DNA of 64,000 nt, from positions 1-64,000 of the forward strand of contig NZ_QTPP01000005.1 in the NCBI RefSeq assembly GCF_003853415.1. Direction: 5' to 3'. This DNA is from Burkholderia sp. Bp9142 (GTDB taxonomy: Bacteria > Pseudomonadota > Gammaproteobacteria > Burkholderiales > Burkholderiaceae). This document shows positions 8,941 through 20,345 of the stretch, piece after piece (positions within the stretch are counted from its first letter, which is position 1; each line of letters opens with the position of its first letter). A program made the position numbers and the translations under genes. The notes below the pieces were generated by a model. The model was not told the origin of the DNA, made no database searches, and saw only the letters and a list, made by a program, of their open reading frames with translations.

Positions 8941-10784
8941 AGCCGTCGCAGAAGCGCAAGGACGTGAAATTCGGCTCGAGCCCCGTGCTCGGCGTGCATC
9001 TGCCGATGTGGCGCTCGAAACTCGTCGTGTTCATGCTGTTCATGGCGTTCGTCGCGCTCGCCGCGCGGGCGTTCTGGATCCAGGGGCCCGGCAACGCGTT
9101 CTATCAGAAGCAGGGCGAAAGCCGCTACCAGCGCACGATCGAGCTGCCGGCCACGCGCGGCAAGATCCTCGACCGTAACGGGCTGGTGCTCGCGACGAGC
9201 CTGCCCGTGCGCGCGATCTGGGCGATTCCGGACGCCGTGCCGGACGATCTCGACGCCGCCAAGGTCAACCAGCTCGGCAAGCTCCTCGGCATGACGCCGA
9301 AGGAACTGCGCGTGAAGCTGTCGGAAGACAAGGGTTTCGTCTACGTGAAGCGCCAGGTGCCGATCGACGTCGCGGACAAGGTCGTCGCGCTCGACATTCC
9401 CGGCGTCTATCAGCGCAACGAATACAAGCGCTTCTATCCGGAAGGCGAGATCACCGCGCACCTGATCGGTTTCACGAACGTCGAGGACGAAGGGCAGGAA
9501 GGCGTCGAGCTTGGCGACCAGAAAATGCTGTCCGGTACATCCGGCGTGCGCCGCGTGATCAAGGACCGGATCGGGCACATCGTCGAGGACGTTGCCGAGC
9601 AGATCCCGCCGCACAACGGGACGGACGTCGACCTGTCGATCGACAGCAAGATCCAGTACATCGCGTATGCGAACCTGAAGGCCGCCGTCGAGAAGTTCAA
9701 GGCGAAGGCCGGCGCGGCGATGGTCGTCGACGTGCGCACCGGCGAGGTGCTCGCGCTGGTCAACTATCCGACCTACAACCCGAACGACCGTACGCGGCTG
9801 ACGGGCGAGCAGCTGCGCAACCGGATCCTCACCGACGTGTTCGAGCCGGGCTCGATCATGAAGCCGTTCACGGTGTCGCTCGCGCTCGACCTGCATCGCG
9901 TGACGCCGAACACGCTCGTCGAGACGGGCAACGGCCACTTCGTGCTCGACGGCGCGCCGATCACGGACGATGCGGGCTTCGGCACGCTGACGGTCGGCGG
10001 CGTGATCCAGAAGTCGAGCAACATCGGCGCGACGAAGATCGCGATGACGATGCGGCCCGAGGAAATGTGGAATATGTATACGAGCATCGGCCTCGGCCAG
10101 GCGCCGAAGGTCGGCTTCCCGGGCGCCGCGGCCGGCCGCCTGCGTCCGTGGAAGAACTGGCGCCGCATCGAGCAGGCGACGATGTCGTACGGCTATGGAC
10201 TGTCGGTGTCGCTGTTCCAGCTGGCGCGCGCGTATACCGCGATCGCGCACGACGGCGAGATGATGCCGGTCACCATTTTCAAGACCGACCCCAATCAGCA
10301 GATCACGGGCACGCAGGTGTTCGCGCCGACCACCGCGCGCGAAGTGCGCACGATGCTCGAGACCGTGGTCGCGCCGGGCGGTACGTCGCCGGATGCGGCG
10401 GTGCCGGGCTATCGCGTCGGCGGCAAGAGCGGTACCGCGTACAAGCATGAAGGTCACGGCTACACGCGCAAGTACCGCGCGTCGTTCGTCGGGATGGCGC
10501 CGATGCCGAACCCGCGCATCGTCGTCGCGGTGTCGGTCGACGAACCGACCGCCGGCAGCCACTTCGGCGGCCAGGTGTCGGGCCCCGTATTCTCGGCGAT
10601 CGCGGGCGATACGATGCGAGCACTGAACGTGCCGCCGAACATGCCGATCAAGCAGCTCGTCGTGTCCGACGATGCGCCGGGCGCGCCCGCCAAGCCGGGT
10701 CCGCAAAAGCTCGCCGCGGGCAGCGGGGCGAAGCATATGATCGTATCCAGCACGACACGTAATTCACCAGGAGTTGTTCGATGA
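8937..10784 (+). CDS. ftsI: Peptidoglycan D,D-transpeptidase FtsI (PBP3)
   Basis: This 615-aa class B penicillin-binding protein cross-links septal peptidoglycan. It has a basic cytoplasmic tail, one membrane anchor (about residues 27-45), a pedestal domain and a transpeptidase domain. The three active-site motifs are present: S306-I-M-K (nucleophile S306), S360-S-N and K497-S-G-T. It works as a pair with FtsW, encoded downstream. Its ATG overlaps the ftsL stop, and its stop overlaps the murE start. No active-site residue is altered, so this is the normal beta-lactam target. Confidence 0.97.
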   Translation: MKPSQKRKDVKFGSSPVLGVHLPMWRSKLVVFMLFMAFVALAARAFWIQGPGNAFYQKQGESRYQRTIELPATRGKILDRNGLVLATSLPVRAIWAIPDAVPDDLDAAKVNQLGKLLGMTPKELRVKLSEDKGFVYVKRQVPIDVADKVVALDIPGVYQRNEYKRFYPEGEITAHLIGFTNVEDEGQEGVELGDQKMLSGTSGVRRVIKDRIGHIVEDVAEQIPPHNGTDVDLSIDSKIQYIAYANLKAAVEKFKAKAGAAMVVDVRTGEVLALVNYPTYNPNDRTRLTGEQLRNRILTDVFEPGSIMKPFTVSLALDLHRVTPNTLVETGNGHFVLDGAPITDDAGFGTLTVGGVIQKSSNIGATKIAMTMRPEEMWNMYTSIGLGQAPKVGFPGAAAGRLRPWKNWRRIEQATMSYGYGLSVSLFQLARAYTAIAHDGEMMPVTIFKTDPNQQITGTQVFAPTTAREVRTMLETVVAPGGTSPDAAVPGYRVGGKSGTAYKHEGHGYTRKYRASFVGMAPMPNPRIVVAVSVDEPTAGSHFGGQVSGPVFSAIAGDTMRALNVPPNMPIKQLVVSDDAPGAPAKPGPQKLAAGSGAKHMIVSSTTRNSPGVVR

Positions 10785-12319
10785 GCGCCGCTCGCAGTTC
10801 CCATCCGGCGCATCAGCAGATCGCAGCCGCGCTTGCGTGGCTGCGCCAGCATGTGGCCCCCACGGCGCAACTGCATGCCGACACGCGCAGCCTGCGGGCC
10901 GGCGACGTGTTCCTCGGCTATGCGGTCGACGGGGCAGACAATCGCACCTTCATTTCCGATGCCGTCGCCCGCGGCGCGGCCGCCGTGCTGTATCAGCCGG
11001 ACGGCCTCGCGGCCGCGCCGGCCGTGCCCGTCGCACTCGCGGTGCCGGCGCTCGACCAGTTGGCCGGCGAGATCGCGAGCGGCTGGTACGGCGACCCGAG
11101 CGACAGCCTGCTCGCAATCGGCGTGACCGGCACGAACGGCAAGACGTCGTGCACGCAATGGATCGCCGCCGCGCTGACGGCACTGCATCAGCCGTGCGCA
11201 CTGATCGGCACGCTCGGCAGCGGCATGCCCGGGCAGCTGGTGCCGACCGGCTTCACGACGCCGGACGCACCGCAGCTGCAGCGCAGCCTCGCGCAGCTGC
11301 GCGATGCGGGCGCGAAGGCCGTCGCGATGGAAGTGTCGTCGCACGCGCTGCATCAGGGCCGCGTGAACGGCACGGCATTCGACATCGCCGTGTTCACGAA
11401 CCTCACGCAGGATCACCTCGACTATCACGGCACGTTCGACGCGTACGAAGCCGCGAAGACGAAGCTGTTCGCATGGCGCGGCCTGCGCGCGGCAGTCGTC
11501 AATCGCGACGACGCGACCGGCCGCCGCCTGCTCGAGAAGCTGGCAGGCCGCGTGCGTACGATCGCATACGGAATCGGCGATGCGCAGTCGCCCGACGCCG
11601 ATCGCGAGCTGGTCGCGCTCGACGTGCGCGCCACCGCTGCGGGCACGGCATTCCGCCTGCGCTCGTCGTGGGGCGACGCGGACGTCGAGGTCGGCACGCT
11701 CGGCGCATTCAACGTCAGCAACCTGCTCGCGGTGCTCGGCTCGCTGCTCGCGGCCGACGTGCCGTTCGACGCGGCGGTCGCGGAGATCGCGCGGCTCGAG
11801 TCCGTCAACGGCCGCATGCAGCGCCTTGGCGGCCGGCTGCAAAACGACGAACCGCTGGTCGTGATCGACTACGCGCACACGCCCGATGCGCTCGAAAAGA
11901 CGCTCGACGCGCTGCGGCCGATCGCGGCGCAGCGCGGCGGCCGGCTCGTCTGCATGTTCGGTTGCGGCGGCGATCGCGATGCGACGAAGCGCCCGCTGAT
12001 GGGTGCGATCGCCGAGCGGCTTGCCGACGAAGTCGTCGTCACGAGCGACAACCCGCGCAGTGAAGATCCGCAGCGCATCATCGATCAAGTCATCGCGGGC
12101 ATGACCGCGCCCGATCGCGCACGCCGCATCGAGGATCGCGCAAGCGCGATCCTGCAGGCCGTGCGCGGCGCCGCCCGCGAGGATGTCGTCGTGCTGGCCG
12201 GCAAGGGGCACGAGGCAACGCAGGAAATCATGGGCAAGAAGCGCACGTTCTCCGATCAGGATCACGCACGGCTCGCGCTCGCGGCACGCGCGACGCACGG
12301 CAAGGGAGGCGGCGAATGA
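10781..12319 (+). CDS. murE: UDP-MurNAc-L-Ala-D-Glu:meso-diaminopimelate ligase
   Basis: The 512-aa Mur ligase adds meso-diaminopimelate as the third residue of the stem peptide, in the cytoplasm, with ATP. The P-loop TGTNGKTS contains K121. The DNPR motif at residues 423-426 is the one that selects meso-diaminopimelate over lysine, so the wall is the usual Gram-negative A1-gamma type. E. coli MurE has 495 aa. Translational coupling is likely, with ATGA overlaps to both ftsI and murF. Confidence 0.97.
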   Translation: MSAARSSHPAHQQIAAALAWLRQHVAPTAQLHADTRSLRAGDVFLGYAVDGADNRTFISDAVARGAAAVLYQPDGLAAAPAVPVALAVPALDQLAGEIASGWYGDPSDSLLAIGVTGTNGKTSCTQWIAAALTALHQPCALIGTLGSGMPGQLVPTGFTTPDAPQLQRSLAQLRDAGAKAVAMEVSSHALHQGRVNGTAFDIAVFTNLTQDHLDYHGTFDAYEAAKTKLFAWRGLRAAVVNRDDATGRRLLEKLAGRVRTIAYGIGDAQSPDADRELVALDVRATAAGTAFRLRSSWGDADVEVGTLGAFNVSNLLAVLGSLLAADVPFDAAVAEIARLESVNGRMQRLGGRLQNDEPLVVIDYAHTPDALEKTLDALRPIAAQRGGRLVCMFGCGGDRDATKRPLMGAIAERLADEVVVTSDNPRSEDPQRIIDQVIAGMTAPDRARRIEDRASAILQAVRGAAREDVVVLAGKGHEATQEIMGKKRTFSDQDHARLALAARATHGKGGGE

Positions 12320-13722
12320 CGATGCTCAGTCTCGGCGAAGCCGCCCGCCTGATTCCCGGCGCCACTGTCCACGGCGATCCGGGCACGACGTTCGAGCGCG
12401 TGTCGACGGACAGCCGCACGGTCGGCCCGGGCGACCTGTTCGTCGCGCTGAAGGGCGACCGCTTCGACGCACACGACTTCCTCGGCGACGTGGCCGCGCG
12501 CGGCGCAGCCGCGGCGCTTGTCGCGCACGTGCCGGCGGGCCTCGCGATGCCGGTTGTCGAGGGCGGCGAAACGCGTGCCGCGCTCGGCGCGCTCGCGCAC
12601 GGCTGGCGCAAGCGCTTCGCGGTGCCGCTCGTCGCGGTGACGGGCAGCAACGGCAAGACGACCGTCAAGGAAATGATCGCGTCGATCCTTGCCGCGGCAG
12701 TCGGCGCCGACGCGCGGCTGGCGACGGCCGGCAACCTGAACAACGACATCGGCGTGCCGCTGACGCTGCTGCGCCTGTCAGGGGCGCATCGCGTCGCGGT
12801 GATCGAGCTCGGAATGAATCACCCGGGCGAGACCGAAATCCTCGCGCGTCTCGCGGCGCCGACCGTCGCGCTGGTCAACAACGCGCAGCGCGAGCACCAG
12901 GAGTTCATGGCGACGGTGGAAGCCGTTGCGCTCGAACACGCGGCCGTGATCCACGCGCTGACGCCTGACGGCGTCGCGGTGTTTCCGGCCGACGATGCGT
13001 ACGCCGGCATCTGGCGCGTCGCGGCGACCGGCAACCGGATTCTCGATTTCGCGCTGCACGACGCCGAACGGCAGATCGAAGCGCAGGTCACGGGCCGCCT
13101 GCTCGGCGGCGAGCTCGCGATCGACACGCCGTCCGGCGCGGTGACGGTGCGGCTGCGCGCGCTCGGCGAACACAACGCACGCAACGCATTGGCGGCAACG
13201 GCGGCGGCGCTCGCGGCCGGCATCGAGCTGGCCGCGATCAAGCGGGGCCTCGAGTCGTTCGAGCCGGTCAAGGGGCGTCTGCAGGTCCGGCAGGCGGACG
13301 TCGGCAGCCTCGCGGGCGCGACGGTCGTCGACGACACCTACAACGCGAACCCCGACTCGATGCGCGCGGCGATCGACGTGCTGGCCGCGCAACCGGCACC
13401 GCGCGTGCTGGTGATCGGCGACATGGGCGAGGTCGGCGACGAAGGCCCGGCATTCCACCGCGAGATCGGCGCGTATGCGCGCGAGCGCGGCATCGATGCG
13501 CTGTTCGCGCTCGGCGATGCGTCGCGTGATGCGTGCACGGCGTACGGCGACACGGCCCGCCATTTCGGCGACGTCGGCGCGCTGGTGGCTGCGCTGCTCG
13601 CGGCAGGCTACGGCGCGCAGGCGACGGTGCTCGTGAAGGGCTCGCGGTACATGAAGATGGAGCGCGTGGTCGACGCGCTGACGAACCAATCCGCGGCGGG
13701 CACGGTGCCCGCTGCCCACTGA
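12316..13722 (+). CDS. murF: UDP-MurNAc-tripeptide:D-Ala-D-Ala ligase
   Basis: The 468-aa enzyme attaches the D-Ala-D-Ala dipeptide made by Ddl (encoded 6.6 kb downstream in the same cluster), completing the UDP-MurNAc-pentapeptide. The ATP-binding loop TGSNGKTTVKE contains K114, and the central-domain signature ELGMNHPGE lies near residue 162. The C-terminal domain contains VVDDTYNANPDSM, typical of MurF. It overlaps murE by four bases and is followed after 16 bp by mraY. Confidence 0.97.
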   Translation: MTMLSLGEAARLIPGATVHGDPGTTFERVSTDSRTVGPGDLFVALKGDRFDAHDFLGDVAARGAAAALVAHVPAGLAMPVVEGGETRAALGALAHGWRKRFAVPLVAVTGSNGKTTVKEMIASILAAAVGADARLATAGNLNNDIGVPLTLLRLSGAHRVAVIELGMNHPGETEILARLAAPTVALVNNAQREHQEFMATVEAVALEHAAVIHALTPDGVAVFPADDAYAGIWRVAATGNRILDFALHDAERQIEAQVTGRLLGGELAIDTPSGAVTVRLRALGEHNARNALAATAAALAAGIELAAIKRGLESFEPVKGRLQVRQADVGSLAGATVVDDTYNANPDSMRAAIDVLAAQPAPRVLVIGDMGEVGDEGPAFHREIGAYARERGIDALFALGDASRDACTAYGDTARHFGDVGALVAALLAAGYGAQATVLVKGSRYMKMERVVDALTNQSAAGTVPAAH

Positions 13723-13738
13723 GTAGAAGGAAGGAAGC

Positions 13739-14908
13739 ATGCTGCTGGCGCTGGCGCAATGGCTGCAAGGAGACGCAAGCTTTTTGCGCTTGTTCACGTA
13801 CCTCACGTTCCGTGCGGTGATGGCCACCATCACCGCGCTCGGGATCGGGCTCGTGTGCGGACCGTGGGTGATCCGCAAGCTGACGCAAATGAAGGTCGGG
13901 CAGGCCGTGCGCAAGGACGGTCCGCAGAGCCACCTCGTCAAATCCGGCACGCCGACGATGGGCGGCGTGCTGATTCTGATCGGCATCGCGGTCGCGACGC
14001 TGCTGTGGGGCGACCTGACGAACCGTTTCATCTGGATCGTGATGCTCGTCACGTTCGGCTTCGGCGTGATCGGCTGGGTCGATGACTACCGCAAGGTCGT
14101 CTACAAGGACCCGCGCGGGATGTCGTCGCGCGAAAAGTATTTCTGGCAGTCGGTGATCGGCCTGTTCGCCGCCGTCTATCTCGCGTTCAGCGTGTCCGAG
14201 GCGAACAACGTGCGCGTGTTCGACCTGTTCATGGCGTGGGTGCGCAGCGGCCTGTCGATGGGGCTGCCCGCGCGTGCCGACCTCATGCTGCCGTTCCTCA
14301 AGTCGATCAGCTATCCGCTGGGCGTGTGGGGCTTCATCGTGCTGACCTACTTCGTGATCGTCGGCGCGAGCAACGCGGTCAACCTGACCGACGGCCTCGA
14401 CGGCCTCGTGATCATGCCGGTCGTGCTGGTCGGCGGCTCGCTCGGCGTGTTCGCGTACGTGATGGGCAGTTCGGTCTATTCGAAATACCTGCTGTTCCCG
14501 CACATCCCGGGTGCCGGTGAACTGCTGATCTTCTGTTCCGCGATGGGCGGGGCAGGGCTGGCGTTCCTCTGGTACAACACGCACCCCGCCCAGGTGTTCA
14601 TGGGCGACGTCGGCGCGCTGGCGCTCGGCGGCGCGCTCGGCACGGTCGCGGTGATCGTGCGCCAGGAGATCGTGCTGTTCATCATGGGCGGCATCTTCGT
14701 CGCGGAAACGCTGTCGGTGATGCTGCAGGTGTCGTGGTTCAAGTACACGAAGAAGCGTTACGGCGAAGGGCGGCGCCTGCTGAAGATGGCGCCGCTGCAT
14801 CACCATTTCGAATTGTCCGGCTGGAAGGAAACGCAGGTGGTGGTGCGTTTCTGGATCATCACGCTGATGCTGTGCCTGTTCGGTCTGTCCACCCTCAAGT
14901 TGCGGTAA
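13739..14908 (+). CDS. mraY: Phospho-MurNAc-pentapeptide transferase
   Basis: This 389-aa integral membrane enzyme transfers phospho-MurNAc-pentapeptide to undecaprenyl phosphate, making lipid I. About ten membrane segments are apparent. Conserved residues include GTPTMGG (near residue 77), the aspartate pair in GWVDDYRK (near residue 114), [12 protein letters not shown] (near residue 213) and the cytoplasmic HHHFE motif near residue 356. The ATG is preceded by a strong AAGGAAG site. It ends 16 bp before murD. Confidence 0.97.
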
Positions 14909-14924
14909 AGGAAAGGTAACAAGG

Positions 14925-16445
14925 ATGTCTGGCGAGATGTTTGGAGATCGGCAGCGGCCGATGGTGCTCGTACTGGGGCTCGGGGAATCGGGCCTCGCGA
15001 TCGCGCGGTGGTGCGCGAGGCACGGGTGCCGGCTGCGTATTGCCGATACCCGCGAGGCGCCGCCGAACCTTGCCGCGCTGCAGGCCGAAGGCATCGACGC
15101 GGAGTTCGTCGGCGGGCCGTTCACGCCCGCGCTGCTTGACGGCGGCGTCGAGATCGTCGGGCTGAGCCCCGGCCTGTCGCCGCTCGAACCGGCACTCGCG
15201 GCACTGATCGCGGCCGCGAACGAGCGCGCGATCGCGGTGTGGGGCGAACTGGAATTCTTCGCGCAGGCGCTGCGCGCGCTCGGCGCGAGCGGCTACCAGC
15301 CGAAGGTGCTCGCGATCACCGGCACCAACGGCAAGACCACGACGACGAGCCTCACGGGCCTGCTGTGCCAGCGTTCGGGCAAGAAGGTCGCCGTTGCCGG
15401 CAACATCAGCCCGGCAATGCTCGACCGGCTCGCGGGCGCGATCGACGATACGGCGCTGCCCGACGTCTGGGTGCTCGAACTGTCGAGCTTCCAGCTCGAG
15501 ACGGCGCGCACGTTCGCGCCCGATGCGGCGGCGATTCTCAACATCACGCAGGATCACCTCGACTGGCACGGCAGCTTCGACGCGTATGCGGCGGCGAAGG
15601 GCCGGATCTTCGGCGCGACGACGACACGCGTGCTCAACCGGGACGATGCGGCCGTCATGAAGTTCGCGCCGGCGGCAGGCGCCGCGGATGCGGCGCGCAC
15701 GATCACGTTCGGCCTGAACGAGCCGACGCAGGACGGTGACTACGGCCTGTCGCGCGACAACGGCATCGCCTGGCTGGTCGAGGCGGTCGACCGCGACGCG
15801 CCGGACGAGACGACGAGCCGCCGGCGCAAGCGCGACGGTGCGCATACGCCCGACATCGCGCAGAAGCGCCTGATGCCGGCCGACGCGCTGCGTATCCGCG
15901 GGCTGCACAACGCGGCGAACGCGCTGGCCGCGTTCGCGCTCGCGCGTGCGATCGACCTGCCGGCCGCGCCGCTGCTGCACGCGCTGCGCGAATACCGCGG
16001 TGAAGCGCATCGTGTCGAAGTGATCGCGACGATCGACGACGTGGACTACGTCGACGACAGCAAGGGAACGAACGTCGGCGCGACGGTTGCCGCGCTCGAC
16101 GGGCTCGCGCAGAAGATCGTGCTGATCGCCGGCGGCGACGGCAAGGGTCAGGATTTCGCGCCGCTCGTCGCGCCGGTCGCCCGCTGGTGCCGCGCGGTGA
16201 TGCTGATCGGCCGCGACGCGCCGGCGATTCGCGACACGCTCGCCGAAACCGGCGTGCCGCTCGCCGGTCACGCGACGCTCGAAGATGCGGTGCATGCGGC
16301 CGCCGATCTCGCCGAGCCGGGCGATGCGGTGCTGCTGTCGCCTGCCTGCGCGAGCCTCGACATGTTCCGGAACTACGCCCATCGCGCGGATGTGTTCCGC
16401 GCGGCGGTGGATGAAATCGCCATCGGCAAAGGAGCGACGCCATGA
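14925..16445 (+). CDS. murD: UDP-MurNAc-L-alanine:D-glutamate ligase
   Basis: The enzyme adds D-glutamate to UDP-MurNAc-L-Ala. The N-terminal UMP-binding domain begins [12 protein letters not shown], the P-loop GTNGKTTT contains K137, and the C-terminal domain has [12 protein letters not shown]. At 506 aa it is about 65 residues longer than E. coli MurD (438 aa). Part of the excess is a charged segment at about residues 285-318 containing SRRRKRD, probably a surface loop. A good ribosome site precedes the ATG at 14925, and the stop overlaps the ftsW start. Confidence 0.96.
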   Translation: MSGEMFGDRQRPMVLVLGLGESGLAIARWCARHGCRLRIADTREAPPNLAALQAEGIDAEFVGGPFTPALLDGGVEIVGLSPGLSPLEPALAALIAAANERAIAVWGELEFFAQALRALGASGYQPKVLAITGTNGKTTTTSLTGLLCQRSGKKVAVAGNISPAMLDRLAGAIDDTALPDVWVLELSSFQLETARTFAPDAAAILNITQDHLDWHGSFDAYAAAKGRIFGATTTRVLNRDDAAVMKFAPAAGAADAARTITFGLNEPTQDGDYGLSRDNGIAWLVEAVDRDAPDETTSRRRKRDGAHTPDIAQKRLMPADALRIRGLHNAANALAAFALARAIDLPAAPLLHALREYRGEAHRVEVIATIDDVDYVDDSKGTNVGATVAALDGLAQKIVLIAGGDGKGQDFAPLVAPVARWCRAVMLIGRDAPAIRDTLAETGVPLAGHATLEDAVHAAADLAEPGDAVLLSPACASLDMFRNYAHRADVFRAAVDEIAIGKGATP

Positions 16446-17725
16446 GCTGGTCCGATCGCCTCGTCTCCCGTTTCAACGACCGGCGCGACACCGGAGGCAA
16501 TGCCGCGGGCGGCCGTGTCGCGTCGGCCACGCGCGCCGCGACCGGCGGCCTGGCGAGCGTCGTCAACGGCGTGCGGCCGAGCCGCTCGCGAATGCTCGAC
16601 TTCGACTACTCGCTGCTGTGGGTCGCGATCGCGCTGCTCGGGCTCGGTGTCGTGATGGTGTATTCGGCGTCGATCGCGATGCCTGATTCGCCGAAATACG
16701 CGTCGTATCACGATTACGCGTTCCTGATGCGTCACTGCGTGTCGCTCTTCGTCGCATTCGTCGCGGCCGTGATCGCGTTCCGCGTGCCCGTGTCGACCTG
16801 GGACAAATACGCGCCGCATCTCTTCCTGATCGCGCTGGTCGGTCTCGTGATCGTGCTGATCCCGCACGTCGGCAAGGGCGTGAACGGCGCGCGCCGCTGG
16901 ATTCCGCTCGGCATCACGAACATGCAGCCGTCGGAAATCATGAAGCTCGCGGTGACGATCTACGCGGCGAACTACACGGTGCGCAAGCAGGAGTACATGC
17001 AGAGCTTCGCGAAAGGCTTCCTGCCGATGGCGTTCGCGGTCGGTCTGGTCGGTGCGCTGCTGCTGCTCGAGCCGGACATGGGCGCGTTCATGGTGGTCGC
17101 CGCGATCGCGATGGGCGTGCTGTTCCTCGGCGGCGTGAACGGCAAGCTGTTCGGCGGCCTGGTCGCGACGGCGGTCGGCACCTTCACGATGCTCGTGTGG
17201 CTGTCGCCGTGGCGTCGCGAGCGGATCTTCGCGTATCTCGATCCGTGGGACGAACGCTACGCGCAGGGCAAGGCGTACCAGCTCACGCACTCGCTGATCG
17301 CGTTCGGCCGCGGCGAGTGGTTCGGCGTCGGCCTCGGCGGCAGTGTCGAGAAGCTGAACTACCTGCCCGAAGCGCATACCGACTTCATCCTCGCGGTGAT
17401 CGGCGAGGAACTCGGCTTCGTCGGCGTGCTGGTCGTGATCCTGCTGTTCTACTGGATCGTTCGCCGCGCGTTCGAGATCGGCCGTCAGGCACTCGCGCTC
17501 GACCGCACGTTCGCGGGCCTGATGGCGAAGGGCATCGGCATCTGGTTCGGCGCGCAGACGTTCATCAACATGGGCGTGAACCTCGGCCTGCTGCCGACCA
17601 AGGGCCTGACGCTGCCGCTCGTGAGCTACGGCGGTTCGGGCATTCTGCTGAATTGCGTCGCGCTCGCGGTGCTGCTGCGGGTCGACTATGAAAATCGCGT
17701 ACTGATGCGGGGAGGGAAGGTATGA
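16442..17725 (+). CDS. ftsW: Septal peptidoglycan glycosyltransferase FtsW
   Basis: This 427-aa SEDS-family membrane protein polymerises lipid II at the septum together with FtsI. A basic, soluble N-terminal tail of about 50 residues precedes roughly ten membrane segments. SEDS signatures seen include GARRWI (near residue 155), the large periplasmic loop with [19 protein letters not shown], and the C-terminal PLVSYGGSG. It overlaps murD by ATGA. Its final codons (LMRGGKV) form the first copy of the direct repeat described at the ftsW-murG junction. Confidence 0.97.
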   Translation: MSWSDRLVSRFNDRRDTGGNAAGGRVASATRAATGGLASVVNGVRPSRSRMLDFDYSLLWVAIALLGLGVVMVYSASIAMPDSPKYASYHDYAFLMRHCVSLFVAFVAAVIAFRVPVSTWDKYAPHLFLIALVGLVIVLIPHVGKGVNGARRWIPLGITNMQPSEIMKLAVTIYAANYTVRKQEYMQSFAKGFLPMAFAVGLVGALLLLEPDMGAFMVVAAIAMGVLFLGGVNGKLFGGLVATAVGTFTMLVWLSPWRRERIFAYLDPWDERYAQGKAYQLTHSLIAFGRGEWFGVGLGGSVEKLNYLPEAHTDFILAVIGEELGFVGVLVVILLFYWIVRRAFEIGRQALALDRTFAGLMAKGIGIWFGAQTFINMGVNLGLLPTKGLTLPLVSYGGSGILLNCVALAVLLRVDYENRVLMRGGKV

Positions 17726-17749
17726 CCTCCCCGCGTCAGTACGCGATTT
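17692..17749. repeat. 24-bp inverted repeat across the ftsW stop codon
   Basis: The arms at 17692-17715 and 17726-17749 are reverse complements except for one position, which would still form a G-U pair in RNA. The loop is only 10 nt (17716-17725, containing GGTATGA). In RNA this is a very stable hairpin. It contains the ribosome-binding site GGGGAGGG in its left arm and the ftsW stop/ORF start in its loop. No U tract follows, so it is not a standard terminator. Confidence 0.93.
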
Positions 17750-17852
17750 CGGCGAAGGCTAACTTCGTGCGCGAAGCGTGCGAAGTTAAGCGTAGCGGCC
17801 GTAGCCAAAACGTTCGTTCATTCTTGTCGATGCGGGGAGGGAAGGTATGACC
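17704..17852. repeat. Direct repeat pair (24 bp) bounding a 125-bp segment
   Basis: Identical 24-bp copies lie at 17704-17727 and 17829-17852, offset by 125 bp. Each copy contains a GGGGAGGG ribosome site and an ATGACC start. The first contains the ftsW stop, the second the murG start. The simplest reading is that ftsW and murG once overlapped by ATGA and a 125-bp segment was later added with duplication of the junction. Confidence 0.92.
17722..17850 (+). CDS. 42-aa small ORF between ftsW and murG, coupled to both
   Basis: An open frame of 42 codons starts [10 protein letters not shown] and ends SMRGGKV, the same last residues (MRGGKV) as FtsW because the ends are the direct-repeat copies. 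Its ATG overlaps the ftsW stop (ATGA, 17722-17725) and its stop overlaps the murG start (ATGA, 17847-17850). The ribosome site GGGGAGGG is well placed but lies inside the 24-bp inverted repeat. The peptide is basic, with no signal, membrane segment or family I recognise. It may simply carry ribosomes across the insertion and keep murG translation coupled, rather than encode a functional protein. Confidence 0.45.
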   Translation: MTSPRQYAISAKANFVREACEVKRSGRSQNVRSFLSMRGGKV

Positions 17853-18946
17853 GCGTCGCGACGCACGCTGATGGTGATGGCAGGCGGCACCGGGGGCCAC
17901 GTGTTCCCGGGGCTCGCGGTCGCGCACCGGATGGAAGCGGCGGGCTGGCGCGTCGTATGGCTCGGCAATCCGGCCGGGATGGAAGCGACGCTCGTGCCGA
18001 AGCATGGCATTCCGATGGAATACGTGCGCTTCGGCGGACTGCGCGGCAAGGGCCTGAAGGCCAAGCTGACGCTGCCGTTCAACCTGCTGCGCGCGTGCTG
18101 GCAGAGCCTCGGCGCGCTGCGCCGCGTGCGGCCGGACGTCGTGCTCGGGATGGGCGGCTACATCACGTTCCCGGCGGGCGTGATGACCGCGCTGTCGGGC
18201 CGTCCGCTCGTGCTGCACGAACAGAATTCGATCGCCGGTCTCGCGAACAAGGTGCTCGCGAAATTCGCGAAGCGCGTGCTCGTCGCGTTCCCCGGCGCAT
18301 TGCCGCACGCGGAATGGACCGGCAACCCGATTCGCGCGGAACTTGCGCGCACGGAAACGCCCAAAGCACGCTATGCGTCGCGCAGCGGTCCGCTGAACGT
18401 ACTGGTGGTCGGCGGCAGCCTGGGCGCCGCCGCCCTGAACGAAGTCGTGCCGCGCGCGCTGGCGCTGCTGGCGCCGGGCGAGCGCCCGCGCGTCGTGCAC
18501 CAGGCCGGCGCGAAGCACATCGAGGCGCTGAAGGCGAACTACGAAGCGGCCGGTTTCGCCGGCGGCGGCGACGTACGGCTCATGCCGTTCATCGACGACA
18601 TGGCGAGCGCATACGCGGCGGCGGATCTCGTGATCTGCCGCTCCGGCGCGATGACGGTGTCGGAGATCGCGGCGGTGGGCGTGGCGGCGCTGTTCGTGCC
18701 GTTCCCGTACGCGGTCGACGATCACCAGACGACCAACGCCGCGTTCCTTGCCGATGCGGGCGCGGCGGTGCTGGTGCAACAACGCGACCTGTCGGCGGAA
18801 CTGCTCGCCGACTGGCTGCGCGGCCAGTCGCGGGCCTCGCTCGCGGACATGGCGGAACGTTCGCGCTCGCTGGCAAAGCCCGAGGCCACCGACGAAGTCG
18901 CGCGCGTCTGCGCGAAGGTGGCCGGCGCGAACCTGGAACAACTGCA

Positions 18947-18950
<4 letters not shown>
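17847..18950 (+). CDS. murG: UDP-GlcNAc:lipid I N-acetylglucosaminyltransferase
   Basis: This 367-aa GT28 enzyme adds GlcNAc to lipid I on the cytoplasmic face of the membrane, making lipid II. The glycine-rich [12 protein letters not shown] loop is near residue 12, and the second domain has VVGGSLGA near residue 189 and the donor-binding [14 protein letters not shown] near residue 267. It begins in the second copy of the ftsW-end repeat, with GGGGAGGGAAGG upstream. It overlaps murC by ATGA. Confidence 0.97.
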
Positions 18951-20344
<1,394 letters not shown>

Positions 20345-20345
20345 C

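Noticed and set aside
17692-17749. The ftsW-end inverted repeat as a Rho-independent terminator.
   Set aside because: There is no T tract on either side, and the essential murG and downstream genes need readthrough.
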